51,154 nt of DNA from an uncultured Paenibacillaceae bacterium. GTDB lineage: Bacteria; Bacillota; Bacilli; Paenibacillales; DA-C8. The notes beneath the pieces are model-generated. The model worked only from the letters and a program-made list of their open reading frames with translations, was not told the origin of the DNA and made no database searches. Every line of letters starts with the position of its first letter. The stretch's first letter is position 1. The position numbers and the translations under genes were made by a program. This document shows positions 43,749-51,154 of the stretch, piece after piece. Location of the stretch: NCBI GenBank assembly GCA_937957685.1, contig CALGAO010000107.1, positions 1 to 51,154 of the forward strand. The letters run 5' to 3'.

Positions 43749-45234
43749 CTTCCTGGCTCACTCCTTCCTTCGCTGATTTTAATTTAAAGATAAACCCCAT
43801 AATTTGCAAGGCTATAATTGGCGTCATCGCGACCATGGCGATGATGCCGAACCCGTCCACGAGCACATCGGCCCCATCGATCGCTTCCGCCGCTCCTTGC
43901 GCGAAAGCCAGGATGAAGGTTGCCGTCATCGGTCCGGAGGCCACGCCTCCCGCGTCGAAGGCGATGCCGACGAACAGCTTGGGCACGATGTACATGAGCC
44001 CGATCGAGATCACATATCCCGGCAGCAAATAATGCCACAGTTCAACCTCCGGCACGAGGATGCGGATGATCGACAACGCCACGGCCGCTCCCACGCCCAG
44101 CGACAGGGAGATGAGCACCGCCCGGCGGCTGACATAGCCGCTCGTCACGTCTTCGATCTGACGGGTGAGCACATACACGGCCGGTTCCGCGAGGATGACG
44201 ACAAGACCAAGCACCAGCGCGACGAGAATGATATACGCCTTCTGATCCATGACGGCTAGCGTGTAGCCAACGATCGCGCCGGCATCCATGAAGCCGGCAT
44301 TGACGCCCAGCAGGAACAGCACCAGCCCGATGAACGTCAGGATCACCCCCATGAGATTGCGATGGAAGATGCGTCGGGACAGCCTGAAGGTGATCCGGTT
44401 AAAGATGATATAGATGAGTACGATTGGCAACAGGGCGATCGTAATCTCGCCGGCGATGGTGGGCAGCTCCTGCAGGAAGGGCATGATCACCGAGTCGGAA
44501 GAAGCCGCATGGGTCTCCAGCTTGCCCGTAATCTTGTCCTGCCTGGTCACGATGCTCATGATCATCACCGAGATGATCGCCCCGGCGGAGACGATGGCCA
44601 CGAGACCGAAGCTATCCTTCTCCGAAGCCTTGCTGTCCTTTTTCAACGAGGAGACGCCGAGCGCAAGCGCCAGCATGAACGGAACGGTCAATGCGCCGGT
44701 CGTGGCTCCGGAGGAATCGAAGGAGATGGCGAGAAACTCCGGCGATGTGAAAAGGGCGAGGCCGAAAATGATCAGATAGAGAATGGTGAGCAGCCTGTAC
44801 AAGGGAAAGTTGTACACGATCCGCACGAGACCGGCTGCGAGCAGCACCGCGATGCCGATCGATACGACGACCACGATGCCGAACTTGGTGATGTTGCCCG
44901 AGGTGACCAGTTCGATCTGGCCCGCCAGGATGTGCAGGTCCGGCTCCGCGATGGAGATGAAGAATCCGAGGGCGATGCCCGCCACAACGACGATCCAGAT
45001 CCTGTTGGACTTCGTGATGGCGGAACCCATGAGCTGTCCGATCGGTGTGATGCCAACATCGACGCCAAGCAGGAAGATGGACAGGCCGATGATGATGAAG
45101 ACCGCTCCGATGAGGAATCGGAATAACACCGGTGGATCAAGCGGCGTGAGCGTAAAATGCAGAATCAGGACGAGCAGCGTAACGGGAAGTACGGCGTACA
45201 AAACCTCTTTCAACTTGTGTTGTAACACATGCAA
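43714..45234 (-). CDS. DUF1538 membrane protein with internal duplication
   Basis: The 506-aa protein has about 12 hydrophobic helices and is a tandem repeat of one module. In half 1 IFLLGVDVGITPIGQLMG, SIAEPDLHILAGQIELVTSG (residues 95-113) and FDSSGATTGALT (172-183) correspond to LFLLGVNAGFMDAGAIVG, ILAEPAVYVLTRQIEDVTSG (347-366) and FDAGGVASGPMT (426-437) in half 2. Such duplication is common in transporters with pseudo-twofold symmetry. DUF1538 has no assigned function that I know of. The start is TTG at 45234 (GTG at 45228 is possible). A TGTGTT-GT-AACACA dyad overlaps the start site. It is followed by the overlapping PII-like gene. Confidence 0.85.
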   Translation of the reverse strand: MHVLQHKLKEVLYAVLPVTLLVLILHFTLTPLDPPVLFRFLIGAVFIIIGLSIFLLGVDVGITPIGQLMGSAITKSNRIWIVVVAGIALGFFISIAEPDLHILAGQIELVTSGNITKFGIVVVVSIGIAVLLAAGLVRIVYNFPLYRLLTILYLIIFGLALFTSPEFLAISFDSSGATTGALTVPFMLALALGVSSLKKDSKASEKDSFGLVAIVSAGAIISVMIMSIVTRQDKITGKLETHAASSDSVIMPFLQELPTIAGEITIALLPIVLIYIIFNRITFRLSRRIFHRNLMGVILTFIGLVLFLLGVNAGFMDAGAIVGYTLAVMDQKAYIILVALVLGLVVILAEPAVYVLTRQIEDVTSGYVSRRAVLISLSLGVGAAVALSIIRILVPEVELWHYLLPGYVISIGLMYIVPKLFVGIAFDAGGVASGPMTATFILAFAQGAAEAIDGADVLVDGFGIIAMVAMTPIIALQIMGFIFKLKSAKEGVSQEDDRAAYGAGEH

Positions 45235-45523
45235 ATTTCATCATTCCCTTCGTTGTAGCCCTTCAAACCTATTTTATTGGAATTGTCCGTTTCATATCTA
45301 CTATATTTTTTAACAGTTTCCATTATTCTTTGAGTAATAGCAAAAAGCCGAGGAACCTTCCGTTCCCCAGCCATTTCTGCCTCCGATCACACATTCCTGC
45401 ATGAATCCACCTGTGCGCAGATCATCCCATCCTCCGTGCGGCAGGATCGCCATTTCTGGCCGAATGAAGTCACCGGCCATATCCAGCCTGACTTGCACAA
45501 CCGCTTGAATCCACCCTGACAAC
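45235..45523. other. Gap with a second minus-strand terminator and no clear gene
   Basis: No coding sequence with a ribosome site was found in this stretch. It holds the terminator at 45342-45371 and AT-rich DNA just upstream of the DUF1538 gene (45235-45310), where TAAAAT is a possible -10. See the finding on a possible small transcript. Confidence 0.4.
45342..45371 (-). terminator. Intrinsic terminator upstream of the DUF1538 gene
   Basis: GCTGGGGAAC and GTTCCTCGGC pair (45347-45371) around GGAAG and run into TTTTT (45342-45346) on the minus strand. Confidence 0.75.
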
Positions 45524-45563
45524 AAAAAAGAGAGACGGACGCTGAGGCAGCGATCCCTCTCTC
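45524..45563 (-). terminator. Intrinsic terminator of the hypothetical gene at 45632-46183
   Basis: GAGAG with CTCTC, GGA with TCC and CGCT with AGCG form a stem from 45530 to 45563 with small bulges; six T residues (45524-45529) follow on the minus strand. Confidence 0.8.
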
Positions 45564-45631
45564 CACCCATGCTTCTGTCGGTCATCCCCCTCACCGGCTC
45601 TGACGATGTACCAGCGCGCGGAGTGACGATA

Positions 45632-46183
45632 CTAAGAAAGGAAGGTTCTTCGTTCCAGCCACAATCGTCCGTCGGATATCGAGAACTCGAACTGAATGAC
45701 CCTGGCATCCTCCTTCCAGTCGATTCCCTTCAACAACAGTGTTGCAGCCTGTTCCGACCGCTCCGTGACGGCGACCTCGCTGGATGGCCAGGTGTCCACA
45801 TCGAAGCTGGCCATGAACCAGTCGCCATCAGGGACATCATAGGTGCCTGTCTCCGGATCGTATCGGTAATAGCCAACGAGGATCAGCCGGACCTGCACCG
45901 GACCGAAAACCTGGGACAGGTGCGCTTCGATCGTCCGGATATCCTGTTCGGTTAATCCCGAAGATTGGCTTCGCAGAGTGTGCTCCTCAAACTGATGGAT
46001 CTCGGTCAGCCAGGCCAGCTGCTCCTCTTCACTGGCATCCAGGATCAAGATCGACATATCGGGTGCCGCAACTTGCTCCAGGGCGGCCTGAAGATCATCC
46101 TGCACGACCGCCTCCTGTCCGCTGAAGCTGAATATCGACAAGAAGCTGGCCAGCATCAGGATGATCGAGGCAATCAGGTTCAT
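45632..46183 (-). CDS. Hypothetical exported or membrane-anchored protein, 183 aa
   Basis: I do not recognise this protein. It begins MNLIASIILMLASFLSIFSF, a single hydrophobic helix without a strong positive charge or lipobox. An acidic, soluble region follows with AALEQVAAPDMSILILDASE, WFMASFDVDTWPSS and FEFSISDGRLWLERRTFLS. No Cys occurs in the mature part. The ATG at 46183 follows AAGGGAG at moderate distance. It is a single-gene unit with its own extended -10 promoter (46239-46247) and terminator (45524-45563). Confidence 0.7.
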   Translation of the reverse strand: MNLIASIILMLASFLSIFSFSGQEAVVQDDLQAALEQVAAPDMSILILDASEEEQLAWLTEIHQFEEHTLRSQSSGLTEQDIRTIEAHLSQVFGPVQVRLILVGYYRYDPETGTYDVPDGDWFMASFDVDTWPSSEVAVTERSEQAATLLLKGIDWKEDARVIQFEFSISDGRLWLERRTFLS

Positions 46184-46238
46184 CTCTCCATATCTCCCTT
46201 CCATGGACTGCATAGACGAAACAACTCTGACTCTTACA

Positions 46239-46247
46239 ATTATACCA
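46239..46247 (-). promoter_or_regulatory. Extended -10 promoter of the hypothetical gene
   Basis: TGGTATAAT on the minus strand is a perfect TATAAT with the TGN extension, 55 bases upstream of the start codon. No convincing -35 is seen, as is usual for extended -10 promoters. Confidence 0.6.
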
Positions 46248-46289
46248 GATTATGCATCCATGATCGATCCGATTCTATCTATTGACAAG

Positions 46290-46317
46290 AAAAAATCGTC
46301 ACCCAGACCGTCCGGGT
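46290..46317 (-). terminator. Second terminator of the thiamine operon
   Basis: ACCCGGA and TCTGGGT (46301-46317) pair around CGG; five bases later six T residues (46290-46295) follow on the minus strand. Confidence 0.5.
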
Positions 46318-46377
46318 CGGTCGTTGCAGCGGGAGAAGCAATCAATTCTTCTCTCAGACGGACCGGAAATCAAGATA

Positions 46378-46423
46378 GGGCCTGTCCTGATAAGTCCTCA
46401 TGGACTTGCCGATGGACAGGCCC
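46378..46423 (-). terminator. Hairpin after thiE
   Basis: GGGCCTGTCC (46378-46387) pairs perfectly with GGACAGGCCC (46414-46423), and AGTCC/GGACT pair inside. It starts eight bases after the thiE stop codon. No T-run follows directly, but the hairpin at 46301-46317 with T6 lies next. Confidence 0.65.
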
Positions 46424-46430
46424 CTTCCTG

Positions 46431-47042
46431 TCACAGCAACTTCACCGTCTGCCCGATGTCCGCGCTTTCCGTGATGGCGCTGATCACGGCCACGCCGTCC
46501 GCCCCATGCTGGCGGGCCAGATGGCTGTTCTCCGCCGTGATGCCGCCGATCGCGACGATCGGGAACGCCGGATGCGCCCTCCTCGCGGCGGCGAGAAACT
46601 CCAGGCTGGACTGGATCGCATCGGCCTTCGACTTCGTCTGGAAGATCGGCCCGATCCCGACATAATCGGCGCCGCCCTTCACCGCCTCATCCATCTCCTG
46701 CAGCGTATGAACGGACACGCCGATGATCTTGTCCGGGAACCTTCTGCGACATTCCGCAAGCGGCATATCCTCCTGCCCGACATGCACGCCATCCGCATCC
46801 AGCGCGAACGCCAGCTCCAGATCATCATTGACGATAAACGGCACGTTGTACTTGCGGCACAGCCGCTGGCAATCCTTCGCAAACTGCACACAGGCTTCCC
46901 CCTGCAGCGTGCCATCGCCCTTCTCGCGCAGCTGGAACATCGTTACGCCCGCCTTCAGGGCCGCTTCCAGGATGTCCAGCGGGTCTCTGCCCTTGCAGTT
47001 GATGGTGCCCATGACGAAATATTTATCAAGATTGAATGACAT
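46431..47042 (-). CDS. thiE: Thiamine-phosphate synthase
   Basis: ThiE joins HMP pyrophosphate and thiazole phosphate to thiamine phosphate. The product (203 aa) has MFQLREKGDGT, FIVNDDLELAFALDADGVHV, GQEDMPL, IGVSVHTLQE, YVGIGPIFQTKSK and IVAIGGI, all typical of this TIM-barrel enzyme. The ATG at 47042 overlaps the end of thiD, and AGGAG lies inside thiD. The frame is open to 47102 but that region is thiD. Last gene of the riboswitch-controlled operon. Confidence 0.96.
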   Translation of the reverse strand: MSFNLDKYFVMGTINCKGRDPLDILEAALKAGVTMFQLREKGDGTLQGEACVQFAKDCQRLCRKYNVPFIVNDDLELAFALDADGVHVGQEDMPLAECRRRFPDKIIGVSVHTLQEMDEAVKGGADYVGIGPIFQTKSKADAIQSSLEFLAAARRAHPAFPIVAIGGITAENSHLARQHGADGVAVISAITESADIGQTVKLL

Positions 47043-47844
47043 GAACCTTGATCTCCTCTTCCATCTGGTTATAGGCAAAATGATTCGTCGGCCCCCGGCC
47101 ATGCCCGATGTTCAGCGGATGCCGGATCGCCGCATCGACGAACCGCTTCGCCAGCAGGATCGCCTCATGCAGGCTCATGCCCCGAGCCAGACCGGCGGTC
47201 AGGGCGGCGGAGAACGTGCAGCCGGTGCCGTGGGTATGCGGCGTTTCGAAGCGATCCGTCTCCACATAGAAAGGCGGCTCATCCTGTTGATAGATCGCGT
47301 CAGTCGCCTTGTCGCTCTTCAGGTGCCCGCCCTTCATCACCACGCAGCGCACGCCTGTCGCCAGCAGGATGCGAGCCGCCCGCTCGATATCCTGCTCCGT
47401 GGCGATGGTGATGCCGGTGAGCACCTCCGCCTCCGGAATATTCGGCGTGCATACCGTGGAGATCGGCAGCAGAACCTCCTTGTACGCGGAGACGGCTTCC
47501 TCCAGGAGCAGACGTTGTCCGCCCTTGGCGACCATCACCGGGTCAACGACGATCGGAATGTCCGTTCCATCGAGTTGCCTTGCCACTGTCCGGATGATGG
47601 AGGAATCAAACAGCATGCCCGTCTTGATCGCCTTCACCTCGAAATCATCCAGCACTGCTGTCAGCTGCGCTTCTACAAATCCGGCATCCACCGGGAAGAT
47701 GTCATGCACCCCCTGCGTATTCTGGGCAGTCAGAGCGGTGATAACAGAGGTTCCGAACACCTTGAGCTCCTGGAACGTCTTCAGGTCCGCCTGGATGCCC
47801 GCCCCGCCGCCGCTGTCCGATCCGGCGATCGTGCAGGCGATCAT
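47026..47844 (-). CDS. thiD: Hydroxymethylpyrimidine/phosphomethylpyrimidine kinase
   Basis: ThiD phosphorylates HMP and HMP phosphate. The 272-aa ribokinase-fold protein starts MIACTIAGSDSGGGAGIQAD and has VIDPVM-like IVVDPVMVAKGGQRLL, NIPEAEVLTG and the anion-hole motif THGTGCTFSAAL. Its ATG overlaps the thiM stop (ATGA), and thiE overlaps its end, so all the genes are translated as a coupled set. Confidence 0.96.
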   Translation of the reverse strand: MIACTIAGSDSGGGAGIQADLKTFQELKVFGTSVITALTAQNTQGVHDIFPVDAGFVEAQLTAVLDDFEVKAIKTGMLFDSSIIRTVARQLDGTDIPIVVDPVMVAKGGQRLLLEEAVSAYKEVLLPISTVCTPNIPEAEVLTGITIATEQDIERAARILLATGVRCVVMKGGHLKSDKATDAIYQQDEPPFYVETDRFETPHTHGTGCTFSAALTAGLARGMSLHEAILLAKRFVDAAIRHPLNIGHGRGPTNHFAYNQMEEEIKVHVIQS

Positions 47845-48584
47845 GACGCCACCTCCGACAGGCGCTCCAGCTCATTCAGGAACTGCGCCTGATAGGTTCC
47901 GATCAGCGAGTATGCCTTCTCTGCCGCTTCCTTGTAGTCGGCCAGCAAGCCTTCAAGGCCATTCAACGGCTCGTTCGTGCTTGCCAGCAACGCTGCGCAG
48001 AGCGCGCTGAGCAGGCAGCCGGTGCCGGTGATCCGCGTGATCTTCTCATTGCCACCGTGCACCCGAATGACCGACTCGCCATCGGTCAGGATATCCGCTG
48101 CGCCGGTCACGATGACCAGGCTGTTGTAACGGGCTGCCACCTCTCTTGCGATCGGCTCGATATCCGCATCCCCGGAGCCGCTGTCCACGCCTTTGGCATT
48201 CCAGTCGACCCCGGCGATGGCGGCCAGTTCGCCGGCATTGCAGCGGATGAGCGTCATCGCCCTGGTCTCCAGAAACTTGCGCACCGTCTCCAGGCGGTAC
48301 TTGCTTGCGCCAGCGCCAACCGGGTCGAGGACGACCGGGATGCCCTTGCGCTTGGCCGCGTCGATGGCAGCGCTCATGGCGGCCGCCGTGCGGGCGTGCA
48401 GGGTGCCGATATTGATCAGCAAGGCGTCGGAGATCTGCACGATCTCCTCGATCTCCTCGATCGCATCCGCCATGATCGGCGATGCGCCCACCGCCAGGAG
48501 TCCATTGGCGGAGAAGTTGGTCACCACGGTGTTCGTGATGCAATGCACCAGAGGGTGCCGGTTTCGAATCAGTCTCAAGCTCAT
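47841..48584 (-). CDS. thiM: Hydroxyethylthiazole kinase
   Basis: ThiM phosphorylates recovered thiazole alcohol. The product (247 aa) starts MSLRLIRNRHPLVHCITNTV and has NGLLAVGASPIMADAIEE, LLINIGTL, VLDPVGAGASKYR and ITGTGCLLSAL, the full ThiM signature set. GGGAGG stands seven bases before the ATG, which overlaps the tenA stop codon in an ATGA. Its presence shows thiazole salvage. Confidence 0.96.
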   Translation of the reverse strand: MSLRLIRNRHPLVHCITNTVVTNFSANGLLAVGASPIMADAIEEIEEIVQISDALLINIGTLHARTAAAMSAAIDAAKRKGIPVVLDPVGAGASKYRLETVRKFLETRAMTLIRCNAGELAAIAGVDWNAKGVDSGSGDADIEPIAREVAARYNSLVIVTGAADILTDGESVIRVHGGNEKITRITGTGCLLSALCAALLASTNEPLNGLEGLLADYKEAAEKAYSLIGTYQAQFLNELERLSEVAS

Positions 48585-49252
48585 GCGTATACCTCCCGTT
48601 TCCAATCCTGATAAGTCCATGCCATCTCCCAGAACTGCCATTCATAATAGCAGCTCCGTCTGAAATATTCGTCCAGCGTTCGTTCGTCATTCCCGGGCAT
48701 GCTCGCGAAACGGTCCATCATCGCCTTCTGCCTCGCGATCTTGTGCTCCAGTTCCTCCGAAGCATACAGATCAATCCATTGCTGATACAGCTCCACGCCA
48801 GGTCTGGCCCCGCGCAGAGCCGCGCCGATCTCCTGATACAGCCAGGGACATGGCAGGATGGCCGCGTAGGCATCGGCCAGCGTACCGGTGAACAAGGCCC
48901 GGTACATATGGCTGACATAGTTGTACGCCGCAGGAGCCGGCTCGAAGCCTCGCCATTCCTCCTCGCTGATCTGCAGAGCCCGAAACGTCGTCCGGTGCAG
49001 GTCCAGCTCCGCTTCATGGACGAACCGCGCCGCCTCCAGGAAATACTCGACATCCTCGGTCTCCGCGGCTTTCGCGGCGAGCATGGCGAGGATCTTCGTG
49101 TAATGCTTGAGGTAATAGGCGTCCTGCAGCATGTAGAATTTGAACTTCTCCAGCGGCAGCGTGCCATTCGCGATCCCCAGCACGAACGGGTGCCTCAGAC
49201 TCGCCTTCCAGTAAAAGTCCGTTTCTCTCCTGGCCTGCTCACAAAAACTCAT
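48581..49252 (-). CDS. tenA: Thiaminase II / aminopyrimidine aminohydrolase
   Basis: TenA hydrolyses aminomethyl-pyrimidine from degraded thiamine to HMP for re-use. The product (223 aa) starts MSFCEQARRETDFYWKASL at the ATG with AAGGAGG six bases upstream (the frame is open to 49351, through the riboswitch terminator). Active-site regions are visible: YMLQDAYYLKHY (Asp, Tyr), ILPCPWLYQEIG (catalytic Cys) and YYEWQFWEMAW (Glu). First gene of the tenA-thiM-thiD-thiE operon, directly behind the TPP riboswitch. Confidence 0.94.
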   Translation of the reverse strand: MSFCEQARRETDFYWKASLRHPFVLGIANGTLPLEKFKFYMLQDAYYLKHYTKILAMLAAKAAETEDVEYFLEAARFVHEAELDLHRTTFRALQISEEEWRGFEPAPAAYNYVSHMYRALFTGTLADAYAAILPCPWLYQEIGAALRGARPGVELYQQWIDLYASEELEHKIARQKAMMDRFASMPGNDERTLDEYFRRSCYYEWQFWEMAWTYQDWKREVYA

Positions 49253-49283
49253 CGATCTCCTCCTTCTGCGAGGCGCACAAAGC

Positions 49284-49314
49284 AAAAAAGCATCTCTACC
49301 AGAGGTAGAGATGC
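49284..49314 (-). terminator. Expression-platform terminator of the TPP riboswitch
   Basis: GCATCTCTACC and GGTAGAGATGC (49290-49314) pair perfectly around a three-base loop and are followed on the minus strand by TTTTTTGC. It lies 38 bases before the tenA ATG and 45 bases after the aptamer. Confidence 0.9.
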
Positions 49315-49358
49315 CCGAATGCAGATACAAAGACAGATGTATTGTATGCATGCATTTG

Positions 49359-49436
49359 CTCCCTACGCCCGTGTTAACGGTATCAGGTTCAAAGGGTCAG
49401 GTTTTAACCTTCTCAACACTTTCGTGTCCCCCTGCA
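49359..49436 (-). promoter_or_regulatory. TPP riboswitch (THI-box) aptamer
   Basis: The minus strand shows the conserved THI elements in order: CAGGGGGACACG, GTGTTGAGAAGG (variant of CTGAGA), ACCCTTTGAACCTGAT, then GTTAACACGGGCGTAGGGAG. With TPP bound, the terminator at 49284-49314 would form and shut off the salvage operon. A likely promoter (TTGCTT-17-TAGACT or TTGGCC-16-TATAGA) lies just upstream, at about 49445-49475; neither version is strong. Confidence 0.93.
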
Positions 49437-49636
49437 ACTGCATCTATAAGTCTACTCGCATATCGGCCAAAAAGCAATCGCCCAACGAAACTTTTCCACA
49501 CTTGCCTGATCGGAGTTCCCGGTTGAATCGCCCAGAGAGCCATCCAGTTCGCTGTCGCGGCATTGGAAACGTTGAGGGCGTCATGTCATTCATCGAATAT
49601 GGAGCGGATCTTATCAGGGCGAGCGGCGTCGGATCG

Positions 49637-50365
49637 TCAATCCACCAGCTGCGTCATGACCTTCCCGATGCTGTCGTTGATCACCATATTCGCCTTGTGG
49701 TCATAGGGCGTCGCGCTCTTGTTGATCAGGACGAAGCGATCGCCCCGATAATAGCGCACCAGCCCCGCCGCGGGATGCACCGTCAACGATGTCCCGGCGA
49801 CGATCAGCATGTCCGCATGGTGGATGTGGGAGATCGCGCTTTCGAGCACGTCCATATCCAGCCCTTCCTGATACAGCACCACATCCGGCTTCACCAGGCC
49901 GCCGCAGTCGACGCATCGCGGCACCGTCTCCGGCATCGACAGGATCTCCTCCAGCGAATGGAATCGATCGCACTTCAGGCAGTAGTTGCGATGCACCGAA
50001 CCATGCAATTCCAGGACGTTGGTGCTGCCAGCCATCTGATGCAGACCGTCGATATTCTGCGTGACGATCGCGCTCAGCTTGCCTTGCTCCTCCAGCTTCA
50101 CCAGCGCATGATGCACGGGATTCGGCTTGGCTTCCGTATGGATCAGATGCTTCTTGTAATAGGCATAGAAGTCATCCGTATGCATGTAGAAGAAATCGCG
50201 GCTCAGGATCACTTCCGGCGGATACTTCATCCCGGTGGAGGTGTTGTACAATCCGTCAGCCGAGCGAAAATCCGGTATGCCGCTCTCCGTCGATGTCCCC
50301 GCCCCTCCGAAGAAGACGATGCGATCGCTTGCCTGAACCATCGCTCTCAGCTTCGATATCTCCAT
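49637..50365 (-). CDS. NAD-dependent protein deacylase, Sir2 family
   Basis: Sirtuins remove acetyl or other acyl groups from lysine using NAD. The product (242 aa) has the NAD-binding motif FFGGAGTSTESGIPDFRSAD, the catalytic TQNIDGLHQMAG and LELHGSVH, and a four-Cys zinc site (CLKCDRFHS and CVDCGG). It resembles B. subtilis SrtN. The ATG at 50365 has GGGAG about ten bases upstream; a TTG two codons earlier (50371) is an alternative. A clear promoter lies at 50398-50427. I see no terminator after the gene: the stretch 49440-49636 holds only the promoter region of the thiamine operon. Confidence 0.94.
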   Translation of the reverse strand: MEISKLRAMVQASDRIVFFGGAGTSTESGIPDFRSADGLYNTSTGMKYPPEVILSRDFFYMHTDDFYAYYKKHLIHTEAKPNPVHHALVKLEEQGKLSAIVTQNIDGLHQMAGSTNVLELHGSVHRNYCLKCDRFHSLEEILSMPETVPRCVDCGGLVKPDVVLYQEGLDMDVLESAISHIHHADMLIVAGTSLTVHPAAGLVRYYRGDRFVLINKSATPYDHKANMVINDSIGKVMTQLVD

Positions 50366-50397
50366 GATCAATTCACTCCCGAAGGTTCGATGTCTCT

Positions 50398-50427
50398 ATT
50401 ATACCTTGCTGGAGATGAACTTGTCAG
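50398..50427 (-). promoter_or_regulatory. Sigma-A promoter of the sirtuin gene
   Basis: CTGACA (50422-50427), 18 bases, TATAAT (50398-50403) on the minus strand, 33 bases upstream of the start codon. Confidence 0.7.
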
Positions 50428-50559
50428 GAACCATCAGCCTTTGAGTGTGTGTCAAGCAATTGTGGGCAGAATTTTGAGATTGGTGAAATCGATGCTTCAG
50501 CTCCAATCTTGGTAGCGCTTTAATTTCTTCTTTCCTCGCTATGGATGACCATCCTGGTC

Positions 50560-51154
50560 TCATCCGCGCAATCCCTTCAACGCCATCCCCAACGGACTGT
50601 TTTGCTTCGATGTGTGGAGCGTTCGCAACATTCCGTTGATGACTCCTGTCGTGAACGCTGTGGGCTTTTTGAACAATTGCTGAATCCGGAATGGGGGCTT
50701 CGCTTGCTGCTTGTCCGTTGATTCAATCTGTCTGCCTTCCGGTAACTCTGTACGTCCTTCCCTGCGCATGATGATCGATCGCAGCATCGCTTGCACACCT
50801 CGCACACTCCAGCTGTATCCGCCGCGCTTCGTTCGCTTTGCAAATACCCGCATTTGGGATTCTGCGCTTCCCATCGGACGCATCCCTGCCGGATCCAATC
50901 CGTTTGCTTCGAGTACCTTACGGTAATCGAGGAGATGCTCTTCATGGCGGCGTAAAAAGGCTTTGAATCGTTCCCAATTCTCGCGGCGATCTTCGCGGAT
51001 GCGATCATCCGGAACGGCGTCGATTGCAGCGAACAACGCTTGCGGATCATACGCCGCCAGTGCCCGGCTCGCCGCTCTCCAATGCGTGGGAAGGTCGCGT
51101 AAATAGTGTTTCAAATCCCGTGCAACATGAAAGCGATCGAGCGTGTAGATGCAG
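50560..51154 (-). mobile_element. ISLre2/UPF0236-type transposase, C-terminal part, cut by the right edge
   Basis: The minus-strand frame is open from the right edge and ends at 50560. Visible sequence starts IYTLDRFHVARDLKHYLRDL, then MRPMGSAESQMRVFAKRTKR and GGYSWSVRGVQAMLR. The DRFH and GSxES...MKKRG.SWS pattern is characteristic of ISLre2-family (UPF0236) transposases. The N-terminal part lies outside the window. Downstream, 50430-50559 is non-coding and may include the element's end; GTGTGTCAAGCAATTGTGGG near 50438-50463 is a candidate terminus, unproven. The frame appears intact in what is visible. Confidence 0.8.

Noticed and set aside
45310..45708. A 132-codon minus-strand frame
   Set aside because: It overlaps two terminators and the end of the hypothetical gene and has no ribosome site.
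48743..50515. A 590-codon open frame on the plus strand
   Set aside because: It runs antisense through tenA, the TPP riboswitch and the sirtuin gene, all of which are well supported.

Overview
The window looks like chromosomal DNA of a GC-rich, endospore-forming member of the Bacillales, most likely Paenibacillaceae. The evidence is the sporulation genes (spoVB, bofC, a SafA-like LysM protein, a SpoIID-type protein), a fused secDF, and a gene order dtd-relA-apt-recJ-...-secDF-comN-spoVB-DUF421-TIGR04086-yajC-tgt-queA-ruvB-ruvA-bofC-safA that closely follows Bacillus subtilis. Unlike B. subtilis, a ruvC gene is present. No tRNA, rRNA, CRISPR array or prophage was recognised.

Layout. 1-2.0 kb: the end of an unidentified gene, a small hypothetical gene, and a bactofilin gene behind a MerR-like regulator (YhbD/YhbE type). 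2.0-25.4 kb: the conserved housekeeping and sporulation block covering stringent response, purine salvage, DNA repair, Sec secretion, competence control, queuosine synthesis, Holliday-junction processing and spore coat. Most genes are on the minus strand; spoVB and a TIGR04086 membrane gene are on the plus strand. 25.4-32.1 kb: a very large surface pectinase gene (FN3, CE8 pectinesterase, PL1 pectate lyase, SLH) that appears broken twice, by a perfect 7-bp tandem duplication that shifts the frame and by loss of the 5' end including any signal peptide.

32.3-42.9 kb: a compact minus-strand operon with two NtaA/SnaA-type flavin monooxygenases, a glutaredoxin-like protein, a complete Opp/Dpp-type ABC importer and an SsuE-like FMN reductase, preceded by a LysR regulator. 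It resembles the B. subtilis ytmI organosulfur operon but carries a different transporter class. The LysR gene sits behind a good sigma-A promoter, a dyad at the transcription start, and a short leader with mutually exclusive antiterminator and terminator hairpins.

43.0-45.2 kb: a duplicated DUF1538 membrane protein overlapping a protein with two PII-like domains, probably an undescribed regulated transporter. 45.2-46.4 kb: a small hypothetical envelope protein and several terminators. 46.4-49.5 kb: a TPP-riboswitch-controlled thiamine salvage operon tenA-thiM-thiD-thiE. 49.6-51.15 kb: a sirtuin gene and the 3' part of an ISLre2/UPF0236-type transposase that runs off the right edge.

Start codons were chosen from Shine-Dalgarno spacing and family length, so several are internal to the longest possible reading frame. 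Three starts are TTG (tgt, ruvC, the DUF1538 gene) and two are GTG (bofC, safA).
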